A stretch of 64,000 nt of DNA from Undibacterium paludis. GTDB lineage: Bacteria; Pseudomonadota; Gammaproteobacteria; Burkholderiales; Burkholderiaceae_D. The notes beneath the pieces are model-generated. The model made no database searches and was not told the DNA's origin. It worked only from the letters and a program-made list of their open reading frames with translations. Of this stretch, positions 23,420 through 32,454 are shown piece by piece; position 1 is the stretch's first letter; every line of letters starts with the position of its first letter. Made by a program: the position numbers and the translations under genes. The stretch is taken from positions 1-64,000 of the forward strand of contig NZ_JAKZHX010000005.1 in the NCBI RefSeq assembly GCF_022568815.1, written 5' to 3'.

Positions 23420-24579
23420 CCGTAATGTCCGAAGGTGACGATGCGCATAAGGCCGCGGTAAATCAGATAAGCTGTGCCATACCAAGCGCGCTTGTACCAG
23501 GCTTTTTTGTGCACATCTTCTGCAAGGATTTCTGTGCCATCGGCAATGCCCAGCTCCAGCTCATGCGCGAGGCTAGCGGCAAAGGTTTTATCGCGGATAA
23601 CGACATTCGCTTCATGGTTGACGAACAGGCTGAGGCCATCAAAATTGCTGGAGCCTACCGTTGCCCAGTCTTCATCAATGACCGCGACTTTGGCGTGCAG
23701 TTGCGTCTTGCGGTATTCAACAATGCGCACACCTGCTGTCAGCAATTTGGGGTAAAAAGATTGCGATACGGCATCCTGCAGCGCGAACTGGCCAACGCCA
23801 AGCAGAAGCACTACATCAACGCCACGGGTGGCAGCAGAGACCAGGGCACGGCGGAATTTTCTGCCGGGCGCAAAGTAAGGCGTCACCAGAATGGCACGTG
23901 ACCTTGCCATGCCCAGCGCCTGCAAATACGCACGTTGTATGGTGGTGCGGTTACGCAGATTATCACGCACCACCAGTGCCGCTGCCGTGATTTGCCTGCC
24001 AGCGACCTTGGCATCGGCACGCAAGTGCTTCATCAATTCCAGGCGGGTACGCAAACCCAGCTTGCCCAGTTTGCGCCATTGGGATTCCACTTCGAGGTGG
24101 ATATAGGCAACCAGGGGGCCAGTAACTGTCACGGCAAAATCCCAGCGCGGATAAGGCAGGATATGGCCAGAGCCATCGTCAGCAATGCTATCGTCGATGA
24201 TATTCAGGCCACCAACGATGGCAAGCTGCCTGTCAACCACACAGATTTTTCTATGAGTGCGCGCCAGGCCGCGCTTGAACCAGGGATTAAAACAGCGACA
24301 GACTACTCCCTGATCATTAAAGTGTTGTGTGAGCGCCAGTGCTGCCTGGCGGTCACTGCCTATCCAGTCTATGACTACCCTGACCTGCACGCCGCGCGCT
24401 ACTGCCTGCACCAGCGCCGCCTGCACGGCTTGTGCTGTCTGGTCGGCCGCAAAGATATATGACTCCAGATAGACTTCATGTTGCGCCTGATTGATGGCTG
24501 TGATCAGCGCAGGGAAAAACTGTGCACCACTATGCAGGAGTTCGACATCATTCCCTTCAATGAAATGCAGCTTGCTCAT
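23416..24579 (-). CDS. clsB: Cardiolipin synthase B-like phospholipase D family protein
   Basis: A 387-residue membrane-associated enzyme with two HKD motifs: THRKICVVDRQLAIVGG and LHAKVAVIDEDWATVGSSNFD. ClsB-type enzymes make cardiolipin from phosphatidylglycerol at the inner membrane. There are no N-terminal membrane helices, as in ClsB rather than ClsA. The start codon overlaps the stop of the upstream phosphodiesterase by 4 bases and the end overlaps the DUF429 gene likewise, so three genes are chained. Pairing with an endonuclease/exonuclease/phosphatase-family protein also occurs in the E. coli ybhP-clsB locus. Confidence 0.9.
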   Translation of the reverse strand: MSKLHFIEGNDVELLHSGAQFFPALITAINQAQHEVYLESYIFAADQTAQAVQAALVQAVARGVQVRVVIDWIGSDRQAALALTQHFNDQGVVCRCFNPWFKRGLARTHRKICVVDRQLAIVGGLNIIDDSIADDGSGHILPYPRWDFAVTVTGPLVAYIHLEVESQWRKLGKLGLRTRLELMKHLRADAKVAGRQITAAALVVRDNLRNRTTIQRAYLQALGMARSRAILVTPYFAPGRKFRRALVSAATRGVDVVLLLGVGQFALQDAVSQSFYPKLLTAGVRIVEYRKTQLHAKVAVIDEDWATVGSSNFDGLSLFVNHEANVVIRDKTFAASLAHELELGIADGTEILAEDVHKKAWYKRAWYGTAYLIYRGLMRIVTFGHYG

Positions 24580-25391
24580 GGGCTTTTAGTCTGGGGCAGC
24601 AATTCCAGGCTGGCTGTAATCGGGACATGATCAGACAGAGTGGACCAGGGGGCACCTTTCAAGACATGGGCCTCTTCTACCTTAAAGCCGCGCAGATATA
24701 CGCGGTCCAGACACAACCAGGGCAAACCGGCAGGAAAGGTACGGGCATGGCGTCCATTTGCCTTGCTCAATATGGTACGCATGCCTTTCAAAGAAAACTG
24801 CGGTGACGCATGCTGGGCATCGACATCAAAGGCTTCGATGACACCCAGCTCCTGGTACAGGGTCTGGCTCAGACGCTGGCTCCAGTCATTGAAGTCCCCG
24901 GCTATCACCAGGGGCGCATTGTCAGGCAAATCCCGTTTGATGGTGTGTATCAGGGCCTGTACCTGGCGACGGCGGCTGGCAGCAAACAGACCCAGGTGGA
25001 TGACGAAACAATGTACCTGAACCTGATCAACGAGTACGATGGCATGCAATATGCCACGCTGCTCATAGGCATGGTCAGACACATCATGGTTGACGAAAGA
25101 AGCGATCGGATAGCGGCTCAGCAGGGCATTGCCATGATGGCCATGTTCATACACGGCATTCATGCCATATACGGCTTCATGGGATTGCCCGGCCAGGAAA
25201 TCATGCTGCCCCTCCTGCGGCCACAGGGTATGGTTTTCGGCATGCAGGTCGTGTTGTCCCTGCACTTCCTGCAAAAACACCAGGTCGGCATCAAGCAGGT
25301 CTATCGCTTCCTTGATACCATGTATGCGTGCCTTGCGGCCAAATGCACTGACGCCCTTGTGGATATTGTAGGTGGCAATGCGCAGCTTCAT
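24576..25391 (-). CDS. Endonuclease/exonuclease/phosphatase family protein
   Basis: A 271-residue member of the EEP superfamily: MKLRIATYNIHKG at the start, then FLQEVQGQ, HLGLF, AGDFNDW and LSDHVPI, which are the metal- and phosphate-binding motifs in the usual order. I chose 25391 because of GAAGGGAG just upstream and because the longer frame has a non-homologous N-terminus. It precedes clsB with a 4-base overlap, like ybhP in E. coli. Substrate unknown; a phosphodiester or phospholipid-related substrate is inferred only from its partner gene. Confidence 0.88.
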   Translation of the reverse strand: MKLRIATYNIHKGVSAFGRKARIHGIKEAIDLLDADLVFLQEVQGQHDLHAENHTLWPQEGQHDFLAGQSHEAVYGMNAVYEHGHHGNALLSRYPIASFVNHDVSDHAYEQRGILHAIVLVDQVQVHCFVIHLGLFAASRRRQVQALIHTIKRDLPDNAPLVIAGDFNDWSQRLSQTLYQELGVIEAFDVDAQHASPQFSLKGMRTILSKANGRHARTFPAGLPWLCLDRVYLRGFKVEEAHVLKGAPWSTLSDHVPITASLELLPQTKSP

Positions 25392-25410
25392 GGTGGCTCC
25401 CTTCAGCTCG

Positions 25411-25860
25411 TTAAACCTCGATCCGCTTTGGTAGTTGCAGTATGGCTTCGGCATTCGAAGCGGAGAAGCACTTGTCCGCTGCTTCCTGCCAGGGCAGCCA
25501 TGCATATTGCAAGTGTTCGCGCGCGGCCAGCCTGACTGCCACGTCAGTGCTGACGCACAGACCAAATACATGTTCTGTGTTTTGCGTGACACCCGGCGCA
25601 TAACGGTGACGCCAGACCGGGTAAATTTCATAGATATTGGTCAGACCCCAGTCCTGCAAATCAAACTGTGTGGCATCTATGCCGGTTTCTTCGGCAACTT
25701 CACGGATGGCGGTGCTCTGCCACGCTTCATCGACGGTATCTTTCGATCCCGTGACAGATTGCCAGAACCCCGGCTTGTCAGCGCGCTCCAGCAAGAGTAC
25801 ATCCAGTGCAGCAGTGTAAATAACTACCAGTACAGATTCAGGGATTTTATGCGTTGACAT
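25411..25860 (-). CDS. nudB: Dihydroneopterin triphosphate diphosphatase (Nudix)
   Basis: A 149-residue Nudix hydrolase. The Nudix box is seen in GSKDTVDEAWQSTAIREVAEETGI (G-x5-E-x7-REVxEExGI form). PGFWQSVTGS and RHRYAPGVTQNTEH are close to E. coli NudB. The enzyme removes pyrophosphate from dihydroneopterin triphosphate in folate synthesis. The ATG at 25860 gives the family length; the frame runs 14 residues further upstream, and no strong ribosome site marks either. It lies 19 bases before the EEP gene, so a nudB-EEP-clsB-DUF429 operon is likely. Confidence 0.87.
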   Translation of the reverse strand: MSTHKIPESVLVVIYTAALDVLLLERADKPGFWQSVTGSKDTVDEAWQSTAIREVAEETGIDATQFDLQDWGLTNIYEIYPVWRHRYAPGVTQNTEHVFGLCVSTDVAVRLAAREHLQYAWLPWQEAADKCFSASNAEAILQLPKRIEV

Positions 25861-25945
25861 GCCAGGCCGAAAAGGATGATCCAGAGTTTTCCAAACCACC
25901 ATTCTAACCCCTTTGGCACGTCCATATTTGATACAGCGAGGTAAA

Positions 25946-25983
25946 ACGGCATTCCTTGAGCCTTAGTCTCAACAGAATGCCGT
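25946..25983 (-). terminator. Hairpin terminator after the cache-protein gene
   Basis: ACGGCATTC (25946-25954) pairs with GAATGCCGT (25975-25983), and an inner TTGAG/CTCAA (25956-25960/25968-25972) extends the stem. On the minus strand a TTTT follows (25946-25943). It sits about 67 bases after the cache gene stop and before nudB, so it probably ends that transcript. Confidence 0.6.
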
Positions 25984-26049
25984 GCATGGAAGGCACTACG
26001 ACATGGCAACGCTGGCCAGAAGTATATTTGCCTGACTTGTCGGTATGAC

Positions 26050-26532
26050 TTATTTCTTTTCGAAGTAAGTCCCTACGCAGACCATGCTGTCCCCCGCGCC
26101 ACGCTCGCAATAGGAGCGCTTCAGCTCATAGCTCTGGGTCGCAGGATTATTGAACTTGTAGGGACCATACCAACCCTTGGATGAAGTTTTCACCAGGTCT
26201 ATCATGCCCTTGATGAAGGCATTGCCATCCACATCCTTCATGCTCATGAGGTTTTTGCCGACCATTTTTGCATTCGCCCCTTGCGCCAGACAATTGCCTT
26301 CAAAGTCATACACAAAGACGTATAGGTCTTTTTCCTTGAATGCGCCATCGGGATGATCAGTGAAGGCTTTGTAGGCTTTTTCTGCACCGGCTGATTTGAC
26401 CAGCGCAACAGCTTTTTTGACCATGTCCTGCGCCTCGGCTTCAGTCCCATGTTCACCTGCCGCATGTGCGAACGGCGCATAGGCGAGCATACTTAATATC
26501 ATCGGTATTAATTTAGCTGAAAAACGTTTCAT
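26050..26532 (-). CDS. Exported single-cache domain protein
   Basis: A 160-residue secreted protein with a signal peptide (cleavage likely after FAHA-A, about residue 24) and one cache-type sensor domain (AVALVKSAGAEKAYKAF, then YVFVYDFEGNCLAQGANAKMVGK, ending in a KGWYGPYKF strand). Such free cache proteins are thought to bind small molecules in the periplasm. There is no kinase or chemoreceptor part. A strong AAGGAG lies seven bases before the ATG. It is monocistronic, with a terminator on each side. Ligand unknown. Confidence 0.85.
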   Translation of the reverse strand: MKRFSAKLIPMILSMLAYAPFAHAAGEHGTEAEAQDMVKKAVALVKSAGAEKAYKAFTDHPDGAFKEKDLYVFVYDFEGNCLAQGANAKMVGKNLMSMKDVDGNAFIKGMIDLVKTSSKGWYGPYKFNNPATQSYELKRSYCERGAGDSMVCVGTYFEKK

Positions 26533-26758
26533 TCAAATCTCCTTGCAAGTAAATACTTACCATCATCATAAGTGCCGCTATAGCTATCACTTGTTTCTTT
26601 ATAGCAGCTTTTTAGGGCTATGCTATTGAAGGAAACAAGAGTTTACATTGAAGGATTTTTTTGCATTGCCATAGATATAGCGCAAAGGAATGAGTTTAAA
26701 TACCGGGCTGTCAGCAAAACCGGCAAGTCTTAACAATACATGCGATGCAGCAAAATGC

Positions 26759-26783
26759 AAAAAAGCCTGCAAAGCAGGCTTTT
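26759..26783. terminator. Strong bidirectional terminator after the lipoprotein gene
   Basis: AAAAGCCTGC (26761-26770) and GCAGGCTTTT (26774-26783) form a perfect 10-bp stem with loop AAA. On the minus strand it ends in six Ts, and on the plus strand in TTTTCTTT. It ends the minus-strand transcript of the CsgG-like lipoprotein gene, whose stop is 33 bases earlier. Confidence 0.9.
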
Positions 26784-26815
26784 CTTTCCAGCAAAATAGC
26801 AACGCTGAGGCAGGT

Positions 26816-27616
26816 TTATTTTTTCACCGGCACAGCAGGCGGCAGTTCTTTTTCCTGCAACTGCCGTACTTGCGGCACCAGCTTGTTGTGCGCATCGAGG
26901 AATGCGGCAACAATGACCTTGGCTTCATTGGTATTGCTCCAGCCGGCACCAAAGCCACCGCCATTGGCGCCGAAAGCCAGGCCGCCCAGGCCCAGGTCGG
27001 TGGATTTGGCCGAACCTGTTGAAGCTGCGACCTGCTCGGTGGTTTCATTATCAGTCAGCAGCAAGGCCACTTGCGCTTCTTTGAAACTGACTTTTTCAGC
27101 ATAACCGACAAAGTTCTTCAGGATGGGGATCATGCCCATGATGGCACCTATGCCGCCGCCAGCCTTGCTTTCAGAAAAAGTCAGGCTCGGTGTCATGGTG
27201 TATTGTGCTTCGTAACCCTTGCCTTTGGAAACGGTAGAGTTCTTGCGGATGATGCCCTGGTCTTTCAGCTCCTGCTCGTTGATCACCGCCTTCAAGCCAG
27301 ACGCACGGTCAACCACGCGAAAGCAGCCGCTTTGCTGGGCCAGCAACCGTATCAGGGGCACCGGTGAAGATGGCAGGTTGTACTGACTGATCTGGGTATA
27401 GCCGTTGGGGTTTTCCACCAGGGCAAGGGTCGCCACTGGTGCATCACACTTCACCAGCGTTTTGCTGGCGCCCTTGGCACCAGCGGGACCGGCAGCGCCA
27501 GTCACTTCGGACGAACCCTCACCCAGTTCAGTTTTCTTTTGTCCACATGCCGCGAGAAACAAGCTGGCACTTAATAATAGAAACAAAGCTTTCTTGTTAC
27601 CAGCCTGAATTACCAT
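26816..27616 (-). CDS. CsgG-like outer-membrane lipoprotein
   Basis: A 266-residue lipoprotein. The signal peptide ends in a lipobox LFLAAC-G. The mature part recalls the CsgG/HfaB family (PVPLIRLLAQQSGCFRVVDR, then repeated Gly-rich strands), in which members form secretion pores or respond to envelope stress. Mature protein is short, so pore function is uncertain. I chose the ATG at 27616 because AGGA stands six bases before it; an upstream ATG at 27622 would touch that AGGA. It follows aspS on the same strand by 43 bases, and a strong terminator follows it. Confidence 0.75.
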   Translation of the reverse strand: MVIQAGNKKALFLLLSASLFLAACGQKKTELGEGSSEVTGAAGPAGAKGASKTLVKCDAPVATLALVENPNGYTQISQYNLPSSPVPLIRLLAQQSGCFRVVDRASGLKAVINEQELKDQGIIRKNSTVSKGKGYEAQYTMTPSLTFSESKAGGGIGAIMGMIPILKNFVGYAEKVSFKEAQVALLLTDNETTEQVAASTGSAKSTDLGLGGLAFGANGGGFGAGWSNTNEAKVIVAAFLDAHNKLVPQVRQLQEKELPPAVPVKK

Positions 27617-27659
27617 TCTCATTCCTGTTTCCCGCCGTGACAAAATTTAGATCAGTACA

Positions 27660-29462
27660 TTAAGCCAGTTTTGGCTCTGCTGCACGCAAACGGATGTGCA
27701 ACTCACGCAATTGCTTTTCATCGACTTCAGACGGTGCCTGTGTCAACAGACATTGGGCACGCTGGGTTTTCGGGAAAGCGATCACGTCACGGATGGATTC
27801 TGCACCTGTCATCATGGTGACGATACGATCGAGACCAAATGCCAGACCACCGTGTGGAGGCGCGCCATATTGCAGGGCGTCGAGCAGGAAACCAAACTTC
27901 AATTGTGCTTCTGCATCATCAATCTTCAAGGCACGGAAGACCTTGCTCTGTACATCAGCACGGTGGATACGGACAGAACCACCGCCCAGTTCCCAACCGT
28001 TCAGGACCATGTCATAGGCCTTGGCGATACACTTGCCCGGATCAGTTTCCATCAGGTCTTCATGGCCGTCTTTTGGTGCAGTGAATGGATGGTGAGTCGC
28101 AGTCCAGCGGTCGTTTTCTTCATCGTGCTCGAACATCGGGAAGTCGATGACCCACAATGGTTTCCAGACATCTTCAAACAGGCCGTTGGCCTTGCCGAAT
28201 TCGCTATGACCAACTTTCACGCGCAATGCGCCGATAGCGTCGTTGACAACTTTGGCTTTGTCGGCACCGAAGAAAATCAGGTCGCCATCTTGTGCGCCTG
28301 TGCGTTCCAGGATTTGTGTCAAGGCTGCGTCGTGGATGTTCTTGACGATAGGGGATTGCAGACCGTCACGGCCTTGTGCTTTTTCATTGACTTTGATGTA
28401 AGCCAGGCCTTTGGCGCCATAGATACCGACGAACTGGGTGTAAGCATCAATCTCAGCACGTGTCATGGCTGCACCGCCAGGTACGCGCAAACCGACTACG
28501 CGACCATTGACCATGTTGGCTGCACCGGCAAATACCTTGAAGTCCACGTCTTTCATCACGTCTGTCAATTCTGTGAATTGCAGCTTGACGCGCATGTCCG
28601 GCTTGTCGGAACCATACAGGCCCATGGCTTCTGCGAAGTCCATGACAGGGAAAGGATTTGGCAGGTCGATGTCCAGGGTGTTCTTGAAGACCAGGCGTAT
28701 CATGCCTTCGAACATGTCGCGAATCTCTTGTTCGCTCATGAAAGAAGTTTCGCAATCGATCTGGGTGAATTCTGGCTGGCGGTCAGCGCGCAAGTCTTCA
28801 TCGCGGAAACATTTGGTGATCTGGTAGTAACGGTCAAAGTTGGCCACCATCAGCAATTGTTTGAACAATTGCGGGGATTGTGGCAAAGCGAAGAAGTTAC
28901 CGGCATTGACGCGGGATGGCACCAGATAGTCGCGCGCGCCTTCTGGTGTGGACTTGGTCAGCATTGGTGTTTCGATATCGATAAAGCCATTCGCATCAAG
29001 GAACTTGCGCACTTCCATCGCCACCTTGTAACGCAGGCGCAGGTTGTTTTGCATCTGTGGGCGACGCAGGTCCAGCACGCGGTGGGTCAGGCGTGTGGTT
29101 TCAGACAGGTTGTCGTCATCAAGCTGGAACGGTGGCGTGATGGAAGGATTCAGCACTTCCACTTCATGCGCCAGCACTTCGATCTTGCCGGACTTCAGAT
29201 TGTTATTGCCAGTACCTTCCGGACGGCTGCGTACCAGACCGGTAATGCGCAGGCAGAATTCATTACGGACTGTTTCTGCAGCCTTGAACACGTCGGCACG
29301 GTCAGGATCGCAAACAACCTGCACCAGACCTTCACGGTCGCGCAAGTCGATGAAGATCACGCCGCCGTGATCGCGACGACGATGCACCCAGCCGCACAGG
29401 CTGACGGTTTGGCCGAGTAATTCCTCAGTAGTGAGGCCGCAGTATTGGGTACGCATGGACAT
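27660..29462 (-). CDS. aspS: Aspartyl-tRNA synthetase
   Basis: A 600-residue class II synthetase that charges tRNA-Asp. The N-terminal anticodon-binding OB fold starts MRTQYCG and contains [13 protein letters not shown]. Class II motif 2 ([18 protein letters not shown]) and motif 3 ([10 protein letters not shown]) are intact, and a GAD insertion lies in the middle. Betaproteobacterial AspRS of this length is often non-discriminating (also charging tRNA-Asn); whether that holds here depends on the rest of the genome. Start 29462 has AGGTAAG upstream; 29456 is an alternative. Part of an FmdB-DUF502-aspS group. Confidence 0.98.
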   Translation of the reverse strand: MSMRTQYCGLTTEELLGQTVSLCGWVHRRRDHGGVIFIDLRDREGLVQVVCDPDRADVFKAAETVRNEFCLRITGLVRSRPEGTGNNNLKSGKIEVLAHEVEVLNPSITPPFQLDDDNLSETTRLTHRVLDLRRPQMQNNLRLRYKVAMEVRKFLDANGFIDIETPMLTKSTPEGARDYLVPSRVNAGNFFALPQSPQLFKQLLMVANFDRYYQITKCFRDEDLRADRQPEFTQIDCETSFMSEQEIRDMFEGMIRLVFKNTLDIDLPNPFPVMDFAEAMGLYGSDKPDMRVKLQFTELTDVMKDVDFKVFAGAANMVNGRVVGLRVPGGAAMTRAEIDAYTQFVGIYGAKGLAYIKVNEKAQGRDGLQSPIVKNIHDAALTQILERTGAQDGDLIFFGADKAKVVNDAIGALRVKVGHSEFGKANGLFEDVWKPLWVIDFPMFEHDEENDRWTATHHPFTAPKDGHEDLMETDPGKCIAKAYDMVLNGWELGGGSVRIHRADVQSKVFRALKIDDAEAQLKFGFLLDALQYGAPPHGGLAFGLDRIVTMMTGAESIRDVIAFPKTQRAQCLLTQAPSEVDEKQLRELHIRLRAAEPKLA

Positions 29463-29523
29463 AATTCTTACCTGTCTGTATTCAAAATTAAAAATGATTT
29501 GATGCGGTGGATAACCACATCAT

Positions 29524-30126
29524 TTATTTGGTGGGGAGATGCTCGGGAGCCACCACGCCCATGGAAACAATATACTTGAGTGCGGCATCAACACTCATAT
29601 CCAGTTCTATCGCCTGATCCTTGGGCATCATCAAAAAGAAGCCCGAGGTCGGATTCGGTGTCGTCGGCACGTATACGCTGACAAAATCACCTTTAAGGTG
29701 ATTAACCACATCACCACCAGGTACGCCGGTCAGAAAACCAATGGTCCAGCAATCACGGCGCGGATATTCAATCAGCACGGCTTTGCGAAAGGCATTGCCG
29801 GAAGAAGAAAACAAGGTGTCCGATACCTGCTTGACACTGGAATAGATGGAACTGACGATAGGAATGCGCTGTAACAGAGCTTCCCATGCTTTGATGACGT
29901 AATTGCCAATAAAGTTCTGGGCCAGTAAACCTGTTACAAAAACAATCAGCAAAGTCAGTACGGTACCAAAACCCAGAATCTTGAAGCCCACCAGCTTTTC
30001 TGGCCGCCATTCTACCGGCAACAGTAGTAAAGACTGATCCATGGTACTGATAACAGCATGCAGTACCCAGAGCGTAATCGCCAGGGGCACTAAAATCAGC
30101 AAGCCGGTAATAAAGTATTTACGCAT
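29524..30126 (-). CDS. DUF502 membrane protein
   Basis: A 200-residue inner-membrane protein with two helices (residues about 6-26 and 55-75) and the conserved DUF502 body (IPIVSSIYSSVKQV, then TGFLTG- and VPTTPNPTSGFF-like stretches). Function unknown. It lies 61 bases upstream of aspS and 83 bases downstream of the FmdB gene on the same strand, an arrangement common in betaproteobacteria that suggests co-transcription. Confidence 0.92.
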   Translation of the reverse strand: MRKYFITGLLILVPLAITLWVLHAVISTMDQSLLLLPVEWRPEKLVGFKILGFGTVLTLLIVFVTGLLAQNFIGNYVIKAWEALLQRIPIVSSIYSSVKQVSDTLFSSSGNAFRKAVLIEYPRRDCWTIGFLTGVPGGDVVNHLKGDFVSVYVPTTPNPTSGFFLMMPKDQAIELDMSVDAALKYIVSMGVVAPEHLPTK

Positions 30127-30209
30127 GGTGATCGTTTCGTTCTTCTATAAACCGATAAAAAGGGGAAAGTTCAAGACTATCCAGGTGCAATGGCCCAAGT
30201 GTCAAAGTA

Positions 30210-30539
30210 TCAGGCAGCTTTGTTGCCTTCTGATGACGCACTTGAAGCCGTTGGCGCCGTCCCGGCAGGTGCAGCCGGGGCAGCACTGCTGGTTTCGGCA
30301 GCAGGAGCAGAACTGCCTGAATCGCCGGCAGGTGCAGTTGACGCGGCACCGCCAGAGCCCCCCCTGAAATCGGTCACATACCAGCCGGAACCTTTTAACT
30401 GGAAACCGGCAGCAGTGACTTGCTTCTTGAACGAGGATTTGCCGCAGGTCGGACAAACGCTCAACGGCTCGTCAGAAATCTTTTGCAATACATCCTTGGC
30501 AAAACCGCATTCTTCACAGCGATAAGCATAAATCGGCAT
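30210..30539 (-). CDS. FmdB-type zinc ribbon protein
   Basis: A 109-residue protein whose first 40 residues form a zinc ribbon (YRCEECG and CPTCG). After GSGWYVTDF the sequence is a low-complexity tail rich in Ala, Gly, Ser and Pro. FmdB-family proteins are named as putative regulators, but their molecular function is unsettled. First gene of the FmdB-DUF502-aspS group. Confidence 0.9.
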   Translation of the reverse strand: MPIYAYRCEECGFAKDVLQKISDEPLSVCPTCGKSSFKKQVTAAGFQLKGSGWYVTDFRGGSGGAASTAPAGDSGSSAPAAETSSAAPAAPAGTAPTASSASSEGNKAA

Positions 30540-30619
30540 GGCTACGCCCTTAAAAAACTGGTAAAACCCTGAATTATAAAGGTTTTTGATCAGAATTTGC
30601 GCATTGCGTCAAAGCAGGC

Positions 30620-32044
30620 TCAAACATGCGTCTTCTTGCGAATGAACTGTGGCAGCAAAGAACCCAGAATCATGCCTGTCATACTCATCAGGACGCCAAC
30701 CAGTTGCGGTGGCCACAAACCTTCGGGTGCCGCGATTTCCATACTCACCCAGGAAACAATACCCAGGACGATAGAAGCCAGCCCGCCCTGGGTCGTCGCG
30801 CGTTTCCAGTACAGACCAAAAGCCAGCGGCACAAAGGCAGCGACCAGGGTCACCTTATAGGCGTTTTCCACCATCTTGTAAATGCTGGACGCTGTATTCA
30901 TTGCAAAAAGAGTAATAATGGCAGTGAACACCAGCACGACTGCACGCATCATGAACAGGAATTGCTTGTCACTTTGTTTAGGGAAGAAGGGTTTCAGGAT
31001 ATTTTCAGAAAAGGTCACTGATGGCGCCAGCAAAGTAGCACTGGCGCAGCTCTTGATGGCTGACAGCAGAGCACCAAAGAACATGACCTGGGCCAGCATG
31101 GGCACCTTGGTCATGATCAGCGTCGGCAAGATCAGTTGCGAGTCTTTGTCTATCAGGCTTTCGACCATCTTGGGGTCGATCAGGGTTGCCGAATACGCCA
31201 GGAACATGGGGATGAAGGCAAAGCAGAAATACAGGGCACCGCCCAATACCGATGCGTTGCCGGCAATTTTTTCATTCTTGGAGGAAGCTACGCGCTGGAA
31301 CACGTCCTGCTGCGGTATGGAACCCAGCATCATGGTGATCCAGGCAGCAAAGAACCACAGCGATTCCTTGGCAGTAGGCTGAGGCCAGAATTCCAGTTTG
31401 CCGGCATTGGCGGCATGTTCAATGACCACACCGGCGCCACCGACCATGCCCGACACCTCCCAACCAATATAGAGCATGCCGACCACGATGATGATCATTT
31501 GCAAAAAGTCAGTGATCGCGACTGACCACATGCCGCCCATCAGGGTATAGATCAGAACGCTGCCGGCGCCGATCATCATGCCAACATCATTGGAGATATA
31601 ACCGCCCGACACCACACTGAACACCAGGCCCAGCGCCTTGATCTGGGCAGCCACCCAGCCAAGATAGGACACCACGATACACAGGGTCACCAGAATTTCA
31701 GCGGTACGGCCAAACTTGTTGCGATAGTAGTCACCAATCGTCAGCAAATTCATGCGATACAAAGGCCGCGCAAAGAACAGGCCAACAAAGATCAGGCACA
31801 GTGAAGAACCAAAAGGATCAGCCACCACGCCTTTCAACCCCTCCTTGACGAAGGTCGATGAAATACCCAGCACTGTTTCCGAACCAAACCAGGTGGCGAA
31901 TACGGTTGCCGTCACCACATACATGGGCAGAGAACGGCCTGCCACGGCATAGTCCTTGGAGTTATTAACGTAACGAGCGGCATACAAACCAATGCCAACA
32001 GAAATAACCCAATACAGGATGACGAACCAGATAAGAGTATTCAT
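30620..32044 (-). CDS. Sodium:solute symporter family protein
   Basis: A 474-residue transporter with about 12-13 membrane helices. Family signs are DYAVAGRSLPMYVVTATVFATWFGSE (start of the substrate/sodium site; read as two overlapping motifs) and the GxLSA-IKSCASATLLAPS region. It takes up an organic solute with sodium; which one cannot be told. I place the start at 32044, because the 18-residue extension to 32098 would be translated across a transcription terminator. The leader holds that terminator (32069-32095). No regulator is adjacent. Confidence 0.9.
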   Translation of the reverse strand: MNTLIWFVILYWVISVGIGLYAARYVNNSKDYAVAGRSLPMYVVTATVFATWFGSETVLGISSTFVKEGLKGVVADPFGSSLCLIFVGLFFARPLYRMNLLTIGDYYRNKFGRTAEILVTLCIVVSYLGWVAAQIKALGLVFSVVSGGYISNDVGMMIGAGSVLIYTLMGGMWSVAITDFLQMIIIVVGMLYIGWEVSGMVGGAGVVIEHAANAGKLEFWPQPTAKESLWFFAAWITMMLGSIPQQDVFQRVASSKNEKIAGNASVLGGALYFCFAFIPMFLAYSATLIDPKMVESLIDKDSQLILPTLIMTKVPMLAQVMFFGALLSAIKSCASATLLAPSVTFSENILKPFFPKQSDKQFLFMMRAVVLVFTAIITLFAMNTASSIYKMVENAYKVTLVAAFVPLAFGLYWKRATTQGGLASIVLGIVSWVSMEIAAPEGLWPPQLVGVLMSMTGMILGSLLPQFIRKKTHV

Positions 32045-32068
32045 GGAAAGACGTGCAATGATGTCAAT

Positions 32069-32095
32069 AAAAAACCCGCATTTTTTTGCTGCGGG
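32069..32095 (-). terminator. Intrinsic terminator in the leader of the sodium symporter gene
   Basis: On the minus strand CCCGCA (32095-32090) pairs with TGCGGG (32080-32075) around an A-rich nine-base loop, followed at once by six Ts (32074-32069). The symporter start codon is 25 bases further on. No gene lies upstream on this strand before the divergent gene at 32455, so the terminator either attenuates the symporter mRNA or ends a short RNA. Confidence 0.75.
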
Positions 32096-32454
32096 CATTA
32101 TAGACGTAAGTTACACGAAGTTCGATCACGAGACAGCCAATTTTCTGCAATATCTGGCTCGATATGAGGCTTATTTGTGCAAAAACCTCGCTATCTGGCC
32201 TTATGTATCAAAATGTACTGGCAATCACTACATTACCCCATGACAACTCCAGCAGACCACTCTTCCTTGCACAAAATTGGAAAGCAAATACTTATTACAT
32301 TTACAATTATTTGAAACACTTTGAAACATAATAACCATCAAACTGCAGGATTCATATAAAATCGGCCGCAGCTTGCAAATTTTGCAGCTTTGTTATCAAT
32401 CCAGACTACGCAGTTGTTTCAGGCTGGCGTAGCACATCTATGATAGGGACATAC
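32096..32454. other. Divergent intergenic region with no gene found
   Basis: About 360 bases between the symporter (minus) and Bax-inhibitor (plus) genes. The plus-strand half is AT-rich (32281-32340), as expected for promoters. On the minus strand about 200 bases could be transcribed before the leader terminator. I recognise no known riboswitch, leader peptide or RNA gene in it. Confidence 0.5.

Noticed and set aside
27696..29420. Long open frame of about 574 codons on the plus strand
   Set aside because: It is antisense to aspS, which is unquestionable. The translation shows no family motif.
32045..32098. N-terminal extension of the sodium symporter
   Set aside because: It would be translated from the terminator stem itself and lacks similarity to symporter N-termini; the ATG at 32044 gives the normal first helix.
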